A program made the position numbers and the translations under genes. This document shows, piece by piece, positions 27,082 through 35,616 of a stretch of 64,000 bases of DNA (position 1 is its first letter; the number at the start of each line of letters is the position of its first letter). The stretch lies in NCBI RefSeq assembly GCF_004309355.1, contig NZ_BJCC01000015.1, positions 1 to 64,000 of the forward strand, in the 5' to 3' direction. Source of the stretch: Enterococcus florum. Lineage in GTDB: Bacteria > Bacillota > Bacilli > Lactobacillales > Enterococcaceae. The notes under the pieces were generated by a model, which was given only the letters and a program-made list of their open reading frames with translations, was not told the origin of the DNA and searched no databases.

Positions 27082-27717
27082 CTATTCATAGGTGTCCAAA
27101 TACGTCTGCAAGGCCGCCGCCAATTTTCCCATATGCAGTCCGTCAACGAAGGAATGATGTGCTTGGACTGAAAATGGCAGTATAATACGACCCTCCCTTT
27201 TCCGATACTTTCCCCAGTCGATCAACGGTGTCGCATTGTCTTTTTTGCCGGATATCGTGTGGGAAATATGAGTAAAACTGATCCAAGGCAGTGGAGAAAA
27301 TTGAAAGACATCATTGCCTAACGGTCCGGTAAAATAAGCTTCCTGCTCCTCGGCTGTTTTTTTCGCTAAAGCCGTGTACGCTGCCAGTGTCTCCGTCAGT
27401 GGCACGTTAACTACCTTGAATAATTCCGTTTCCGGGTTCAAGTAAGTAAACGCGGTGTGGATCTGATCGTACAAAACGACTTTTCCATCGACAAAGCGGT
27501 AACGGAACTCCTCGATCGAATTCGCACAGGTTGCCGCCGCAAAAATCATCGCAAACGTAAACGAATGCTTTTGTTCCTTCAGCTTTTGCAAGAAATTTGT
27601 GATGTCCAGCTCATAGGTGATACAAAAATTCGGTTCGACACTATCGCGAAAAACAGCACAGTGCAGCGCCCGTTTCCACGTCTTTTCATCAATCACTTGA
27701 TAGGTTCCCATTGGCAT
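27082..27717 (-). CDS. chloramphenicol acetyltransferase-like protein (CatA family)
   Basis: The 211-residue protein has the full CAT fold length. The catalytic motif HHSFVDG near the C-terminus holds His188 and Asp192, matching HHxxxDG of CAT enzymes. FCITYELDIT and the SPLPWISFTH segment also match. CAT acetylates the chloramphenicol 3-hydroxyl using acetyl-CoA. Many chromosomal CAT-like proteins in Firmicutes have weak or different activity, so resistance is not implied. There is no leader peptide or attenuator typical of inducible cat genes. Confidence 0.82.
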   Translation of the reverse strand: MPMGTYQVIDEKTWKRALHCAVFRDSVEPNFCITYELDITNFLQKLKEQKHSFTFAMIFAAATCANSIEEFRYRFVDGKVVLYDQIHTAFTYLNPETELFKVVNVPLTETLAAYTALAKKTAEEQEAYFTGPLGNDVFQFSPLPWISFTHISHTISGKKDNATPLIDWGKYRKREGRIILPFSVQAHHSFVDGLHMGKLAAALQTYLDTYE

Positions 27718-27846
27718 TCCTCCTAATTTCGTTGTCTTCTATCATACCATGCAAAAGAGGCGAAACGGAAAACTTCTCCAAAAATCGTCAAGCAAAACTG
27801 GTTTCCTGCATCCTTTTGATGTTTCGCTTGAGCGAAGGGTTATCAG

Positions 27847-27875
27847 TTGTCAAAAACAAGAAATAGGACTACGAT
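27847..27875 (+). promoter_or_regulatory. candidate promoter of the GlpF-type gene
   Basis: TTGTCA and TACGAT are separated by 17 bp, about 55 bp before the start codon. Confidence 0.45.
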
Positions 27876-27930
27876 ATACAGTGGATTTTTTACTGAATTC
27901 TTTCAATTATTATTTTCATAGGAGGCTATT

Positions 27931-28665
27931 ATGGATTTTTCATTAATGCAGCGTTTGGCAGCCGAATTTATCGGAACCGCGCTTTTGATTATGCTGGGAA
28001 ACGGTGCGGTGGCAAACGTTGATCTGAAAGGGACTAAAGGGTACGGCAGTGATTGGATGCTGATTGCAGTCGGGTATGGCTGTGGGGTCATGATTCCTGC
28101 CATGATGTTCGGATCAATCAGCGGAAATCATATCAACCCCGCGTTTACTATCGGCTTAGCCTTGAACGGCATGTTCCCCTGGGCAGAAGTCGTGCCTTAC
28201 ATTATTGCTCAGGTGTTAGGTGCCATGGTTGGTCAATTGATCGTAGTCGCTTGTTACAAGCCTTATTATGATCAAACAGAAAATGTCGCTCACGTTTTAG
28301 GGACTTTCTCTACGATCAACAGTGTCGGCTCAAAATTCAACGGCTTCGTCAATGAATTCTTCGGGTCCTTTATTTTGTTCATGGGTGCGATTGGGATTAC
28401 CAAAGCCCCCTTCTTTCAAGACAATCTGGGAACTGCGCATTTTGCTTTAGGTTTCTTGGTGTGGACACTGGTAGCATCTCTTGGCGGACCAACCGGACCT
28501 GGCCTGAACCCAGCCCGCGACTTAGGACCGCGCATCATGCATACTATCCTGCCTTTGAAATACAAAGGCAGCTCCCAATGGGAATATGCTTGGGTCCCTG
28601 TTGCTGCACCGATTGTTGCGTCCATCGTAGCGATCGCCTTGTACAAATTCTTATTTATCGCTTAA
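27931..28665 (+). CDS. aquaglyceroporin / glycerol uptake facilitator
   Basis: The 244-residue membrane channel has six predicted helices and the two half-helix NPA boxes: NPAF at 69-72 and NPARD at about 192-196. The Asp after NPAR marks glycerol-type channels rather than pure water channels. It follows a strong AGGAGG. No glycerol kinase or dehydrogenase gene is adjacent, so it may conduct glycerol, dihydroxyacetone, lactic acid or water. Confidence 0.93.
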   Translation: MDFSLMQRLAAEFIGTALLIMLGNGAVANVDLKGTKGYGSDWMLIAVGYGCGVMIPAMMFGSISGNHINPAFTIGLALNGMFPWAEVVPYIIAQVLGAMVGQLIVVACYKPYYDQTENVAHVLGTFSTINSVGSKFNGFVNEFFGSFILFMGAIGITKAPFFQDNLGTAHFALGFLVWTLVASLGGPTGPGLNPARDLGPRIMHTILPLKYKGSSQWEYAWVPVAAPIVASIVAIALYKFLFIA

Positions 28666-28691
28666 AAAAAGAGGCCGCGGCCTCTTTTTTT
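28664..28691. terminator. bidirectional terminator
   Basis: AAAAAAAGAGGCCG and CGGCCTCTTTTTTT form a near-perfect palindrome between two convergent genes, with T-runs in both directions. Confidence 0.8.
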
Positions 28692-29067
28692 ATTCGGGTG
28701 TTCGCCAAAACTTCGAATACTCCTTTTTTTCATTGATGTTTGTCGCGATCATCTCCCGCAGCAGCGCATGATCAATCGGTTGATGCCACTTGATCCGAAA
28801 TATATTTTTTGTCTGGTCATAGCCTGCCTCAGCGATTTTGTCAGCAAATGTACGCATCGGTTTGACTTCAGGAGAGACTGAAACGTGATTTCGAGAAAAG
28901 CTGAAGCCGATGATGTAGGTTCCGTGATCCGTAAACATTGGCTGATTCCATTTGATTATGGGCTCCAGTTGAGGAAATTCTTTGTGAATCCACTCAAAGA
29001 GGCCTTGCATTTTTTCTCTTTTTTCCTCTTCAAGTCCTGCCAAACTCCGATAAACTTCTTCCATCAT
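28690..29067 (-). CDS. DUF1801 / YdhG-like protein
   Basis: The 125-residue protein has the DUF1801 layout, with the conserved IIKWNQPMF segment (about 38-46) and a frataxin-like alpha/beta arrangement. Bacillus YdhG/Fra is described as an iron chaperone of this family. No iron-sulfur gene is adjacent, so the role stays open. Start follows AAAGGAGG. Confidence 0.75.
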   Translation of the reverse strand: MMEEVYRSLAGLEEEKREKMQGLFEWIHKEFPQLEPIIKWNQPMFTDHGTYIIGFSFSRNHVSVSPEVKPMRTFADKIAEAGYDQTKNIFRIKWHQPIDHALLREMIATNINEKKEYSKFWRTPE

Positions 29068-29086
29068 GATTCCTCCTTTTCTCTGA

Positions 29087-30346
29087 TCACGAACCTAATA
29101 ATTCCTGTACAGCCGCTTTTCCTGAACGAACAGCACCCTCCATAAATCCTGGATAGCCGATCGCCAGTTCTGTCCCGGCAAAGACCATTCCTTGATATGG
29201 ATTCCGTAAGATCTTCGCTGCATCCTTCAATCCATCTTTTCTTAACGCATCGCTGTAGCCGCCGCTGTAGTATGGTTCGTTCACCCACACAGCCTCTTTG
29301 ACGGTCACATACTCTTTGGCCGGTTCCCCAAATGCGTTCACCAGACTGTCTAAAACAATTTCAAACCGTTCTTCTGGGCTCTTTTCTGCATATTGTTTAG
29401 CCGTCTTTCCACCGATAAAGGTCGTCAAACGACTTTCGGTATCCTGCTCCGTCGAGGAATCCGCGATCGCCGCTCCTGGTTGATTCACAGAAACCACTCC
29501 ACCCACTGCTTTAAAGCCATTCTCCGTTTCCGTTTCATGCCAAAACGGTTCCTGATAAATCCAAGTGTATTTGATGACCGCCCCATCCGTAAAGCTGGAC
29601 AGCGCTTCTCCAAAGTGCTCGTGTAGGGAATCGCTGTACGTGATCCGCTTTGCTGCAGTAGGTGGTACGGCTACGATTACAGCCTTTGTGTGATAAACGG
29701 CTTCTTCCGTTTGAACTGTATAATCCCCTTCAGTACCGCTGATTTGCTTCACCGGATCGCCATAATGCACTCGTTCGCCAGATAATTCCGCTAAAAAGTC
29801 CGTTATGTTTGAAAGCTGTCCCGCCACTTGAAAGCCATTTTCAGGTTTGTTGGACAGATAGCGCTCCGACATCTCCAGCAGATACGCCAGACTGACCTCG
29901 TTCGAATCATTGGTGATTTCCTCGGAAAAAAGACTGTTGGCTACTTTTTCCAAGTATGGATCCTTTAACTGTGTTCGGGTGAATTCTTTGACTGATTGAT
30001 TTTCCGGTATTTCTGCTGCCGTCAATCGCTCTTCAATCTCCGCCAAAAGCGGATCGATCACCCGTCTGTTTTCATCAATAAAGACCGCATTTTCTGCCAG
30101 CGTTGTTCGCGTCAACGATTGATCGGTCTCATGGGCCAAAGCGACGATTTCAGTCATATCACGATTGACAAATTGCGGACCATGCTCAAAAGTGCGCCCT
30201 TCAATCTTCTCAGAGAATACCTTGCCTCCCGGTCGGTCATGGGCTTCAAGAATCGCATACGTCTTGCCCGCCGTCCGCAGGTTTCGGCCAGCAGATAGTC
30301 CAGCCAGACCTGCTCCGACGACCACTACATCTAATTTTTTATCCAT
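29087..30346 (-). CDS. FAD-dependent amine oxidase / flavin monoamine oxidase-like
   Basis: The 419-residue protein begins with the FAD-binding dinucleotide fold (LDVVVVGAGLAGLSAGRNL) and then the GG doublet motif HDRPGGKV. Near the C-terminus is the second FAD segment (GMVFAGTELAIGYPGFMEGA). The fold is that of monoamine oxidase and protoporphyrinogen or phytoene-type enzymes. The start at 30346 follows AGGAGGGAG. Substrate is unknown; no porphyrin or carotenoid genes are near. Confidence 0.85.
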   Translation of the reverse strand: MDKKLDVVVVGAGLAGLSAGRNLRTAGKTYAILEAHDRPGGKVFSEKIEGRTFEHGPQFVNRDMTEIVALAHETDQSLTRTTLAENAVFIDENRRVIDPLLAEIEERLTAAEIPENQSVKEFTRTQLKDPYLEKVANSLFSEEITNDSNEVSLAYLLEMSERYLSNKPENGFQVAGQLSNITDFLAELSGERVHYGDPVKQISGTEGDYTVQTEEAVYHTKAVIVAVPPTAAKRITYSDSLHEHFGEALSSFTDGAVIKYTWIYQEPFWHETETENGFKAVGGVVSVNQPGAAIADSSTEQDTESRLTTFIGGKTAKQYAEKSPEERFEIVLDSLVNAFGEPAKEYVTVKEAVWVNEPYYSGGYSDALRKDGLKDAAKILRNPYQGMVFAGTELAIGYPGFMEGAVRSGKAAVQELLGS

Positions 30347-30407
30347 AAGTCTCCCTCCTGTTCTATTAAGCATAGAAAACAAGGGAAGTCAAAGTCAATT
30401 TTACAGC

Positions 30408-30875
30408 TTATATCCCAAATCTGGAAAGGTAGACCTTGTCTTCAACAAAGAAAATCTCTTCGTAGTTGTCGTAGGTCATGACCCACTCTATTTTCTCGTT
30501 GTTTCTCACAGGGGAGACAAAATCTTTGATGGCGTAACGGTACTTGCGGATAGAGACGGACTCTGGGTTTTCCTGCATCACCTCTTCCAAGGCTTCATAG
30601 TGCTGGATCAGCTTGGTATGAGCCGAACCGAAGGAATCTGTCGATCGATAGAAACTCTCTCCCTCCGCAATTCGCTTGCGGATATAGGTCGCATCTGTGA
30701 TCGTTTCTTGACTCTTGCCTAAAACACGCTCCGTTTCTTGAACCGTCATGCCTTTTATGACCTTTCTCAGCTCACTAAATTCAGGGATCTGTCTCAAATA
30801 GATTTGGTATCCCACATAGCCTGCTCCAGCAATCAACATCAAAAGTAGTGGAAGAACAATCGCGGCTTTTTTCAT
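30408..30875 (-). CDS. hypothetical membrane-anchored protein
   Basis: This 155-residue protein is not recognised. It has one N-terminal membrane helix (about 4-25) and a soluble, probably external, domain. The segment EFSELRKVIKGMTVQETERVLG has the look of a small SmpA/BamE-like repeat, in which GMT and VLG flank a helix. That resemblance is weak. Start follows GAGGAG. Confidence 0.65.
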   Translation of the reverse strand: MKKAAIVLPLLLMLIAGAGYVGYQIYLRQIPEFSELRKVIKGMTVQETERVLGKSQETITDATYIRKRIAEGESFYRSTDSFGSAHTKLIQHYEALEEVMQENPESVSIRKYRYAIKDFVSPVRNNEKIEWVMTYDNYEEIFFVEDKVYLSRFGI

Positions 30876-31097
30876 GGTCGCTCCTCATTCATTTTAGGTT
30901 AAGTTTACCCGATAAAAGAGAGCGATACCATTTCAGCCAATATTCTTAATAATTTTCCAATCATTCTTGCTTGGTGATGGCTCAAGTCCAGAATTTTTTA
31001 TTTGCTTAAACAGCTTAAACTATCAAAATCCGATTGTGAATACCCGCAGTCTAATGGTAAACTTTGGTCAAGGAACCGTTCGTGAAAGAGGTGCAAA

Positions 31098-31379
31098 ATG
31101 AAAGCTGGGGAGTTTTTGAAAAAGTTGAGTGTCAATCCTTTTATGAAATATACCGGTGTCTATACCAAGGTGGAGGGCAGACTTGTGCCTTTTACCACTG
31201 CGAAGCCGGATATTGAAAACAACCTGGTCTTTTTCCGCCAAAACAAAAAGCCGCCGCTAGCGATGAAAAACCTCTACACGATTCTTTTGCTGCACGAAAA
31301 CAAACCTCTTTATTTTTGGAATGGCGGAAAGGTGAAGGTTTACAGCTATGATGTTGTTGATGGCAAGATCGTTTTTTAG
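31098..31379 (+). CDS. hypothetical small protein
   Basis: The 93-residue basic protein is not recognised. It contains no membrane segment and alternates short strands (YTGVYTKVEGRLVPF, PLYFWNGGKVKVYSYDV). AGAGGTG lies 5-6 nt before the ATG, which supports translation. It is followed by a stretch that looks like decayed coding sequence. Confidence 0.55.
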   Translation: MKAGEFLKKLSVNPFMKYTGVYTKVEGRLVPFTTAKPDIENNLVFFRQNKKPPLAMKNLYTILLLHENKPLYFWNGGKVKVYSYDVVDGKIVF

Positions 31380-31399
31380 AGAATGACTCGAAAAAGAAT

Positions 31400-31590
31400 A
31401 AAATAACCATAATTATAGATACTGAAAAAATTTATCAAGCAATTTGGAAAGAAACTGCCATTGAGACTTCGAAAAGACTAGGCATTCCTGCGCAGCTCTA
31501 ACTCATTTAAAGATTGGAAAAAAGCAAGTGTGGCTGGAGCGGAAGCGATTATGGATGTACGAAATAAAGAGAAACTCGCTTTAGTTTAAA
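31400..31590 (+). pseudogene. possible decayed coding remnants
   Basis: Two short readings in different frames look protein-like, one ending ETSKRLGIPAQL and the other KKASVAGAEAIMDVRNKEK, each closed by a stop. No start or ribosome site precedes either. They could be scraps of one frameshifted gene. No family was recognised. Confidence 0.25.
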
Positions 31591-31634
31591 AAGACAATAG
31601 ACTGTTTCAAGCATTTTATTCTTTCGTTAATGAT

Positions 31635-31673
31635 AAAAAAGCCCGGGACATCTCGAAAGATATCCCGGGCTTT
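31635..31673 (-). terminator. intrinsic terminator of an apparent short transcript
   Basis: AAAGCCCGGGACATCT pairs with AGATATCCCGGGCTTT around CGAA (one mismatch), followed by six T on the minus strand. It is 170 bp downstream of the Gfo/Idh gene. Confidence 0.8.
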
Positions 31674-31807
31674 CCAGTACCGCCGAAGCGATAGAAAGAG
31701 TCTTCGTCCACTAAGCTTCTTTCCGACACCCTGTATAATCCGACAGGTGAGAAAACTCGTGTGCCTCTGGATCGAAGGATCATCTGATCCACTCGACTCG
31801 TCGCATG
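31674..31807 (-). ncRNA. candidate small RNA (or long 3' leader) between a promoter and a terminator
   Basis: On the minus strand an extended -10 (TGC TATAGT, -10 at 31814-31819) with TTGGTA 18 bp upstream (31838-31843) sits at the very end of the Gfo/Idh gene. It would start an RNA near 31807 that ends at the terminator. The body has small hairpins (GGATCAGATGATCC, CCTGT/ACAGG) and no good reading frame with a ribosome site. It matched no RNA family I know, including 6S, SRP and RNase P. Confidence 0.4.
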
Positions 31808-31843
31808 AGACATACTATAGCACAACGGACACTGCTTTACCAA

Positions 31844-32800
31844 CTACTTTTGGTTTTTTTGATACATTTCTGCGGTAATCTTAACAGTTTCCAAAGTCAT
31901 TTCCTTGGTCACTACCGGACTGGTCAACCGGCCCTGATTCAAACAAGCATTGACATGTTCAACTTCGAAGACGAACTCGCTTTGCTGTTCCACCAGAATC
32001 TTCTCTTTTTGCCCGTCCGTAAAGAGAACTTCAGCTTCCTTGGTCTTCCAAAAATTCGGGATATGAATCTGACCTTTTTCACCATAGATCGTGATGCCTG
32101 GCGGCAGATCCAGCTTGACCGTCAAAAAGATCGTTCCCACCACGGTATCGTCAAAGGTCAAGGAAAGATTGGCTTGGGTATCGGACTGGTCAGGCGGAAA
32201 GACCATCGTTCCTACCACTTGATCCGGTCGTTTTTGCATCAGAAATTGCATGTATTCCAACGGATACGTCCCCGCACCCCTTAAAACCCCACCACCGGCT
32301 TCCAACGATGAAAACCAGCTGATATGATAAATATTGGGATACGCCATGACAGCTTCCATCCACTGGATCTTTCCGATCGTTCCTTTTTCCAGCAATTCGA
32401 CCACTTGATCTGTGATTGGTAAAAACAAAGCTTTTTGTGCCTCCATTAAAAACAATTGCTTGCTCTCAGCCAAGTCAAACAGTTCCTCGGCCTGTTCCAA
32501 TGTCATGGTGAAGGGCTTCTCCAGTAAAACATGCTTATTATGCTCCAGAGCCAACTTAGCTGCGTCATAGTGCCCTTTGTTGTAAACAGCCACATACACG
32601 ATATCCACTTCTTCTGACTGGCACAGCGCTTCATAGCTGCCGTAAGCCTGCGGAATGTCGAGCTCCTTCGCCATTTTTTCTGCTTTCTTAAGCTCCCGCG
32701 ACGCAATCGCAGTCACTTCTCCATCCATACTTTCCCTCACGCCCGCAACAAAGCGCGGCACGACTTGAGCGGTACTTAAAATCCCATAACGAATCGTCAT
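31844..32800 (-). CDS. Gfo/Idh/MocA-family oxidoreductase
   Basis: The 318-residue NAD(P)-dependent dehydrogenase has an N-terminal Rossmann domain and the EKPFTMTLEQAEEL motif (Lys about 94), a hallmark of the family. The C-terminal alpha/beta domain binds the substrate, usually a sugar, inositol or trans-dihydrodiol. It is the third gene of a tight run after the esterase and TVP38 genes, with gaps of 13-14 bp. Substrate unknown. Start follows AGAGGAGG. Confidence 0.88.
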   Translation of the reverse strand: MTIRYGILSTAQVVPRFVAGVRESMDGEVTAIASRELKKAEKMAKELDIPQAYGSYEALCQSEEVDIVYVAVYNKGHYDAAKLALEHNKHVLLEKPFTMTLEQAEELFDLAESKQLFLMEAQKALFLPITDQVVELLEKGTIGKIQWMEAVMAYPNIYHISWFSSLEAGGGVLRGAGTYPLEYMQFLMQKRPDQVVGTMVFPPDQSDTQANLSLTFDDTVVGTIFLTVKLDLPPGITIYGEKGQIHIPNFWKTKEAEVLFTDGQKEKILVEQQSEFVFEVEHVNACLNQGRLTSPVVTKEMTLETVKITAEMYQKNQK

Positions 32801-32814
32801 GCAGATGTCCTCCT

Positions 32815-33432
32815 CTAAAAGAATGTGGTTTTATTCAAAACAAAGACGATCAGATAACCGTAAGCGGCCACTGACCACAGCTTGAAGGTCAGAATGATCT
32901 TGCAATACTCCTTCAACGAAAGATCGGTCATCCCGGCAACCAAACAAATCAAGTCATCGGGTAAAAAGGGGAAAATAAAACATACGATCAACAGGCGGCG
33001 AATGTCCTTCGTGTGATCGATCAATGCATGTTCGAATTTGTGAAAATTCTTGTCTGAAAGCACCAGTCGAGCAAATTTCGGCCCTAAACGACGAACCAGT
33101 AAAAACAGTGCGATTTCCCCAATCACTAGTCCGATGTAGCTATATAAGATTCCCTGAATATTGCCGAACATCAGCATTCCGACGACCGTCGCAATCCCTC
33201 CCGGCAAAAAAGGAATAATCGGCTGGATCGCTTGAACAAGAATAAACGCCCCGATTGCAAAGCTGCCGAATTGTCGAATGAAGGCCTGAACATCCTCGTG
33301 AGAGGCGAACATTCCCGAATGACGGATATACACCAGCAAAAGAATGAACGCCGTCAGTCCGATCACCGGAAGACTCTGAATGATTTTTTGCTGAAGCAGA
33401 AATTTTGAGTGTGTTTTGACTTTTGGTTCCAT
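32815..33432 (-). CDS. TVP38/TMEM64 (DedA-like, VTT domain) membrane protein
   Basis: The 205-residue polytopic protein has the VTT-domain region (FLPGGIATVVGMLMFG, then an inner helix with IGLVIGEIALFLLVRRLG) and about five or six helices. The family is linked with lipid scrambling or flipping in DedA-type relatives. It is the middle gene of a three-gene run. Start follows AAGGAGG. Confidence 0.88.
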   Translation of the reverse strand: MEPKVKTHSKFLLQQKIIQSLPVIGLTAFILLLVYIRHSGMFASHEDVQAFIRQFGSFAIGAFILVQAIQPIIPFLPGGIATVVGMLMFGNIQGILYSYIGLVIGEIALFLLVRRLGPKFARLVLSDKNFHKFEHALIDHTKDIRRLLIVCFIFPFLPDDLICLVAGMTDLSLKEYCKIILTFKLWSVAAYGYLIVFVLNKTTFF

Positions 33433-33445
33433 AGTGCCTCCTTGC

Positions 33446-34318
33446 CTACTGGAAAAACTCGCCCATCTGATCTACATATTGTACAGATTCTTTTAATGGA
33501 TAGACGACAAAGTCATGCATCATCCCGGGAACGATCTCGATCGTCATCGTCGTTCCTTGACTACTTTGAACCCTCTGCTGCAAATGCAGAACATCTGGGT
33601 ACAAAATCTCATCTGTCCCGGCGATCACCAGCAATTCACCTAAATCATCAAATTCTCCATAAATCGGTGAAACGATCGGATCATTTAATGGCAGATCTCC
33701 CGCATAATTCTCGCCTGCCTCAGAAAGCAGCTCCTTCTCCAGCAAAACGTCCTTTTCTTGCAGCGCATCGGTTCGCGGATCGCTCAAGGTGGCATCCAGC
33801 CAAGGCGAAGCCAGTGCGGTCTTCTTCGGTCGTTTGTCAAACTCAACTTCCTTCAGCCGCTGGGCCAAGCTCATAGCCAGGCCGCCGCCAGCCGAGTCGC
33901 CGAACAAGCGAAACTCGTCATCCGGGTAAAGATACGCCAGCTTGCGAAACGCAGCTTCTGTGACTGGCAACGTCTTTTGAGCGGTATTCTCAGGAGCCAA
34001 AGGGTAATCAAAATAGCTGACCTTTAAGTTATAGCGCTTGACGAAGCGTTCCTGCACATTTTTATGGAATGGAGAAGCCTCAAGTGCATACCCTCCGCCA
34101 TGCAGATAAAATACATGCTTGTTCGTCGGATGCGGCGGCAGTAAAGTGATCACTTCATGGCCGTCGATCAGACTGATTTTTTGCGGGATATCGGTTCGGC
34201 TCAGCTGCCGGCCATTGATATTTTTTCGTTTAGGCGGATCGATCATCGTGATGCCAACCAATTTTTTCATGTTGATCACTTTAAAGACCCTTTTTACAAA
34301 TTTGGCTGAATAACGCAT
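33446..34318 (-). CDS. alpha/beta hydrolase (hormone-sensitive-lipase-type esterase)
   Basis: The 290-residue protein has the HGGGYALEA oxyanion-hole motif (near residue 78), the nucleophile elbow GDSAGGGLA (Ser near 148), and Asp and His candidates in AGTDEILYP and MMHDF. This is the HSL/esterase family IV pattern. No signal peptide is present. The substrate is probably a short acyl ester. It heads the run esterase-TVP38-Gfo/Idh. Start follows AGGAGG. Confidence 0.9.
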   Translation of the reverse strand: MRYSAKFVKRVFKVINMKKLVGITMIDPPKRKNINGRQLSRTDIPQKISLIDGHEVITLLPPHPTNKHVFYLHGGGYALEASPFHKNVQERFVKRYNLKVSYFDYPLAPENTAQKTLPVTEAAFRKLAYLYPDDEFRLFGDSAGGGLAMSLAQRLKEVEFDKRPKKTALASPWLDATLSDPRTDALQEKDVLLEKELLSEAGENYAGDLPLNDPIVSPIYGEFDDLGELLVIAGTDEILYPDVLHLQQRVQSSQGTTMTIEIVPGMMHDFVVYPLKESVQYVDQMGEFFQ

Positions 34319-34491
34319 CTGTTTTCCTCCTAAAGATAGACGTTCGCTAGCTGTTTTCTTCCCATTGCAGAAGCTGATCGTAAAAAAATAGCATCAGCAA
34401 GTGGTCTTCCGCTGAATAAGAAGAATTTTTTCTTTCTGCATGCTACAATAGAAAAAACAGTCTTTGATTCATTTTAGCATAAACAAAGGAG

Positions 34492-35502
34492 GTGTCCACG
34501 ATCACAAAACCGAATCGTGAGTTTCTTTTCGACAATATTCGGGGCATTTTGATTTTATTAGTGGTTTTAGGACACGCATTGGAGTATTTCCGGCTGGAAA
34601 ACAAGGTCGGTCAATTTTTGTACGTCTTTATTTACTTGTTCCATATGCCGGTGTTCATTTTCATTTCCGGCTATTTTTCAAAGAACTTGGAAAAAGGCCG
34701 ACGAACCTCGGTAGAGACCTTTTTGATCCCCTATTTGCTGCTGAATATCTTTTTGAGTGTCATCATGCTGGCGTTGGGCAAAATTGAGGAAATCTCGATC
34801 CTCTCTCCCGGCTGGACGCTGTGGTATTTATACTGCATGTTCATTTGGCGTTTGATGCTGCCGGACTTGGTCAAGATCCGCTATGTGCTGCTGCTCAGCT
34901 TTATCGTGGGAATCTTTTCTGGATTCCTGACTGAATTCGGGACCTACATGGCTATGGCACGCACACTGGGCTTTTTCCCATTTTTCTTGGCTGGCTATTA
35001 TACAGATAAAACATTGATCAAAAATCTGCGGCGAATTCCTCACAGCAAGCTGATCAGTATCGGCATTATTGTTTTTGCCATCATGACCGCATATTTATGG
35101 ACCAGTAACAATTTGCCGCCGGAGCTGTTGTGGCGGGATCGGGCGTACAATGCCTTTGCGGTGCCGCTGCTGCAAAATTTACTGACGATCATTTTCCTTT
35201 ATGGTATGGGCTTTGCGTTCGTTTTTGTTTTCATCACCTTAGCCAATAACAAGCCCCATCTTTTCTCGACTTGGGGACAGCGCACTCTGGCGATCTACCT
35301 GCTGCATATCTATCTGGTCGCGCCTTTAGTACAGCTCACTGATTATATCAAGCTGCCGGTCATTCAATTGACCTTGCTAGTCTTAGGCTCCTTAGGTATT
35401 CTCTATTTGCTCTCACGTCCCAAGGTCACGACGGTACTGCAGAAGACCACGGCGCGCATTTTGCATTTTATCATGCCCGATAAAAAAAATGATTCAAGTT
35501 GA
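34492..35502 (+). CDS. membrane acyltransferase (Acyl_transf_3 family)
   Basis: The roughly 336-residue protein has about ten membrane helices and the acyltransferase start REFLFDNIRGILILLVVLGHAL, whose His is the likely catalytic residue. Such enzymes O-acetylate wall polymers or glycans. The start is odd: the only standard codon is GTG 34492, which abuts GGAGG with no spacer, whereas 8 nt after that site stands ATC. An isoleucine-codon start, or an ATG lost by mutation, is possible. A -10 TACAAT with TGC extension lies at 34444-34449. Confidence 0.85.
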   Translation: MSTITKPNREFLFDNIRGILILLVVLGHALEYFRLENKVGQFLYVFIYLFHMPVFIFISGYFSKNLEKGRRTSVETFLIPYLLLNIFLSVIMLALGKIEEISILSPGWTLWYLYCMFIWRLMLPDLVKIRYVLLLSFIVGIFSGFLTEFGTYMAMARTLGFFPFFLAGYYTDKTLIKNLRRIPHSKLISIGIIVFAIMTAYLWTSNNLPPELLWRDRAYNAFAVPLLQNLLTIIFLYGMGFAFVFVFITLANNKPHLFSTWGQRTLAIYLLHIYLVAPLVQLTDYIKLPVIQLTLLVLGSLGILYLLSRPKVTTVLQKTTARILHFIMPDKKNDSS

Positions 35503-35616
35503 TATTTTTCTAAAGATACATCCTTAGACTTAGGTGTTTGTAGACGTTTAGTGATAAAATCATTGCACAAGGATCACTTGAAAAAGTCATCCGGCATAAA
35601 ATTGGAGGAATCGAAA

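Noticed and set aside
27082-27717. Mobile chloramphenicol-resistance gene
   Set aside because: No mobile element, leader peptide or composition shift accompanies it; it looks like a resident chromosomal CAT-like gene.
31616-31843. A 75-codon minus-strand reading frame between the Gfo/Idh gene and the terminator
   Set aside because: Its stop lies beyond the terminator hairpin, its start precedes the likely transcription start and there is no ribosome site. A non-coding RNA explains the region better.
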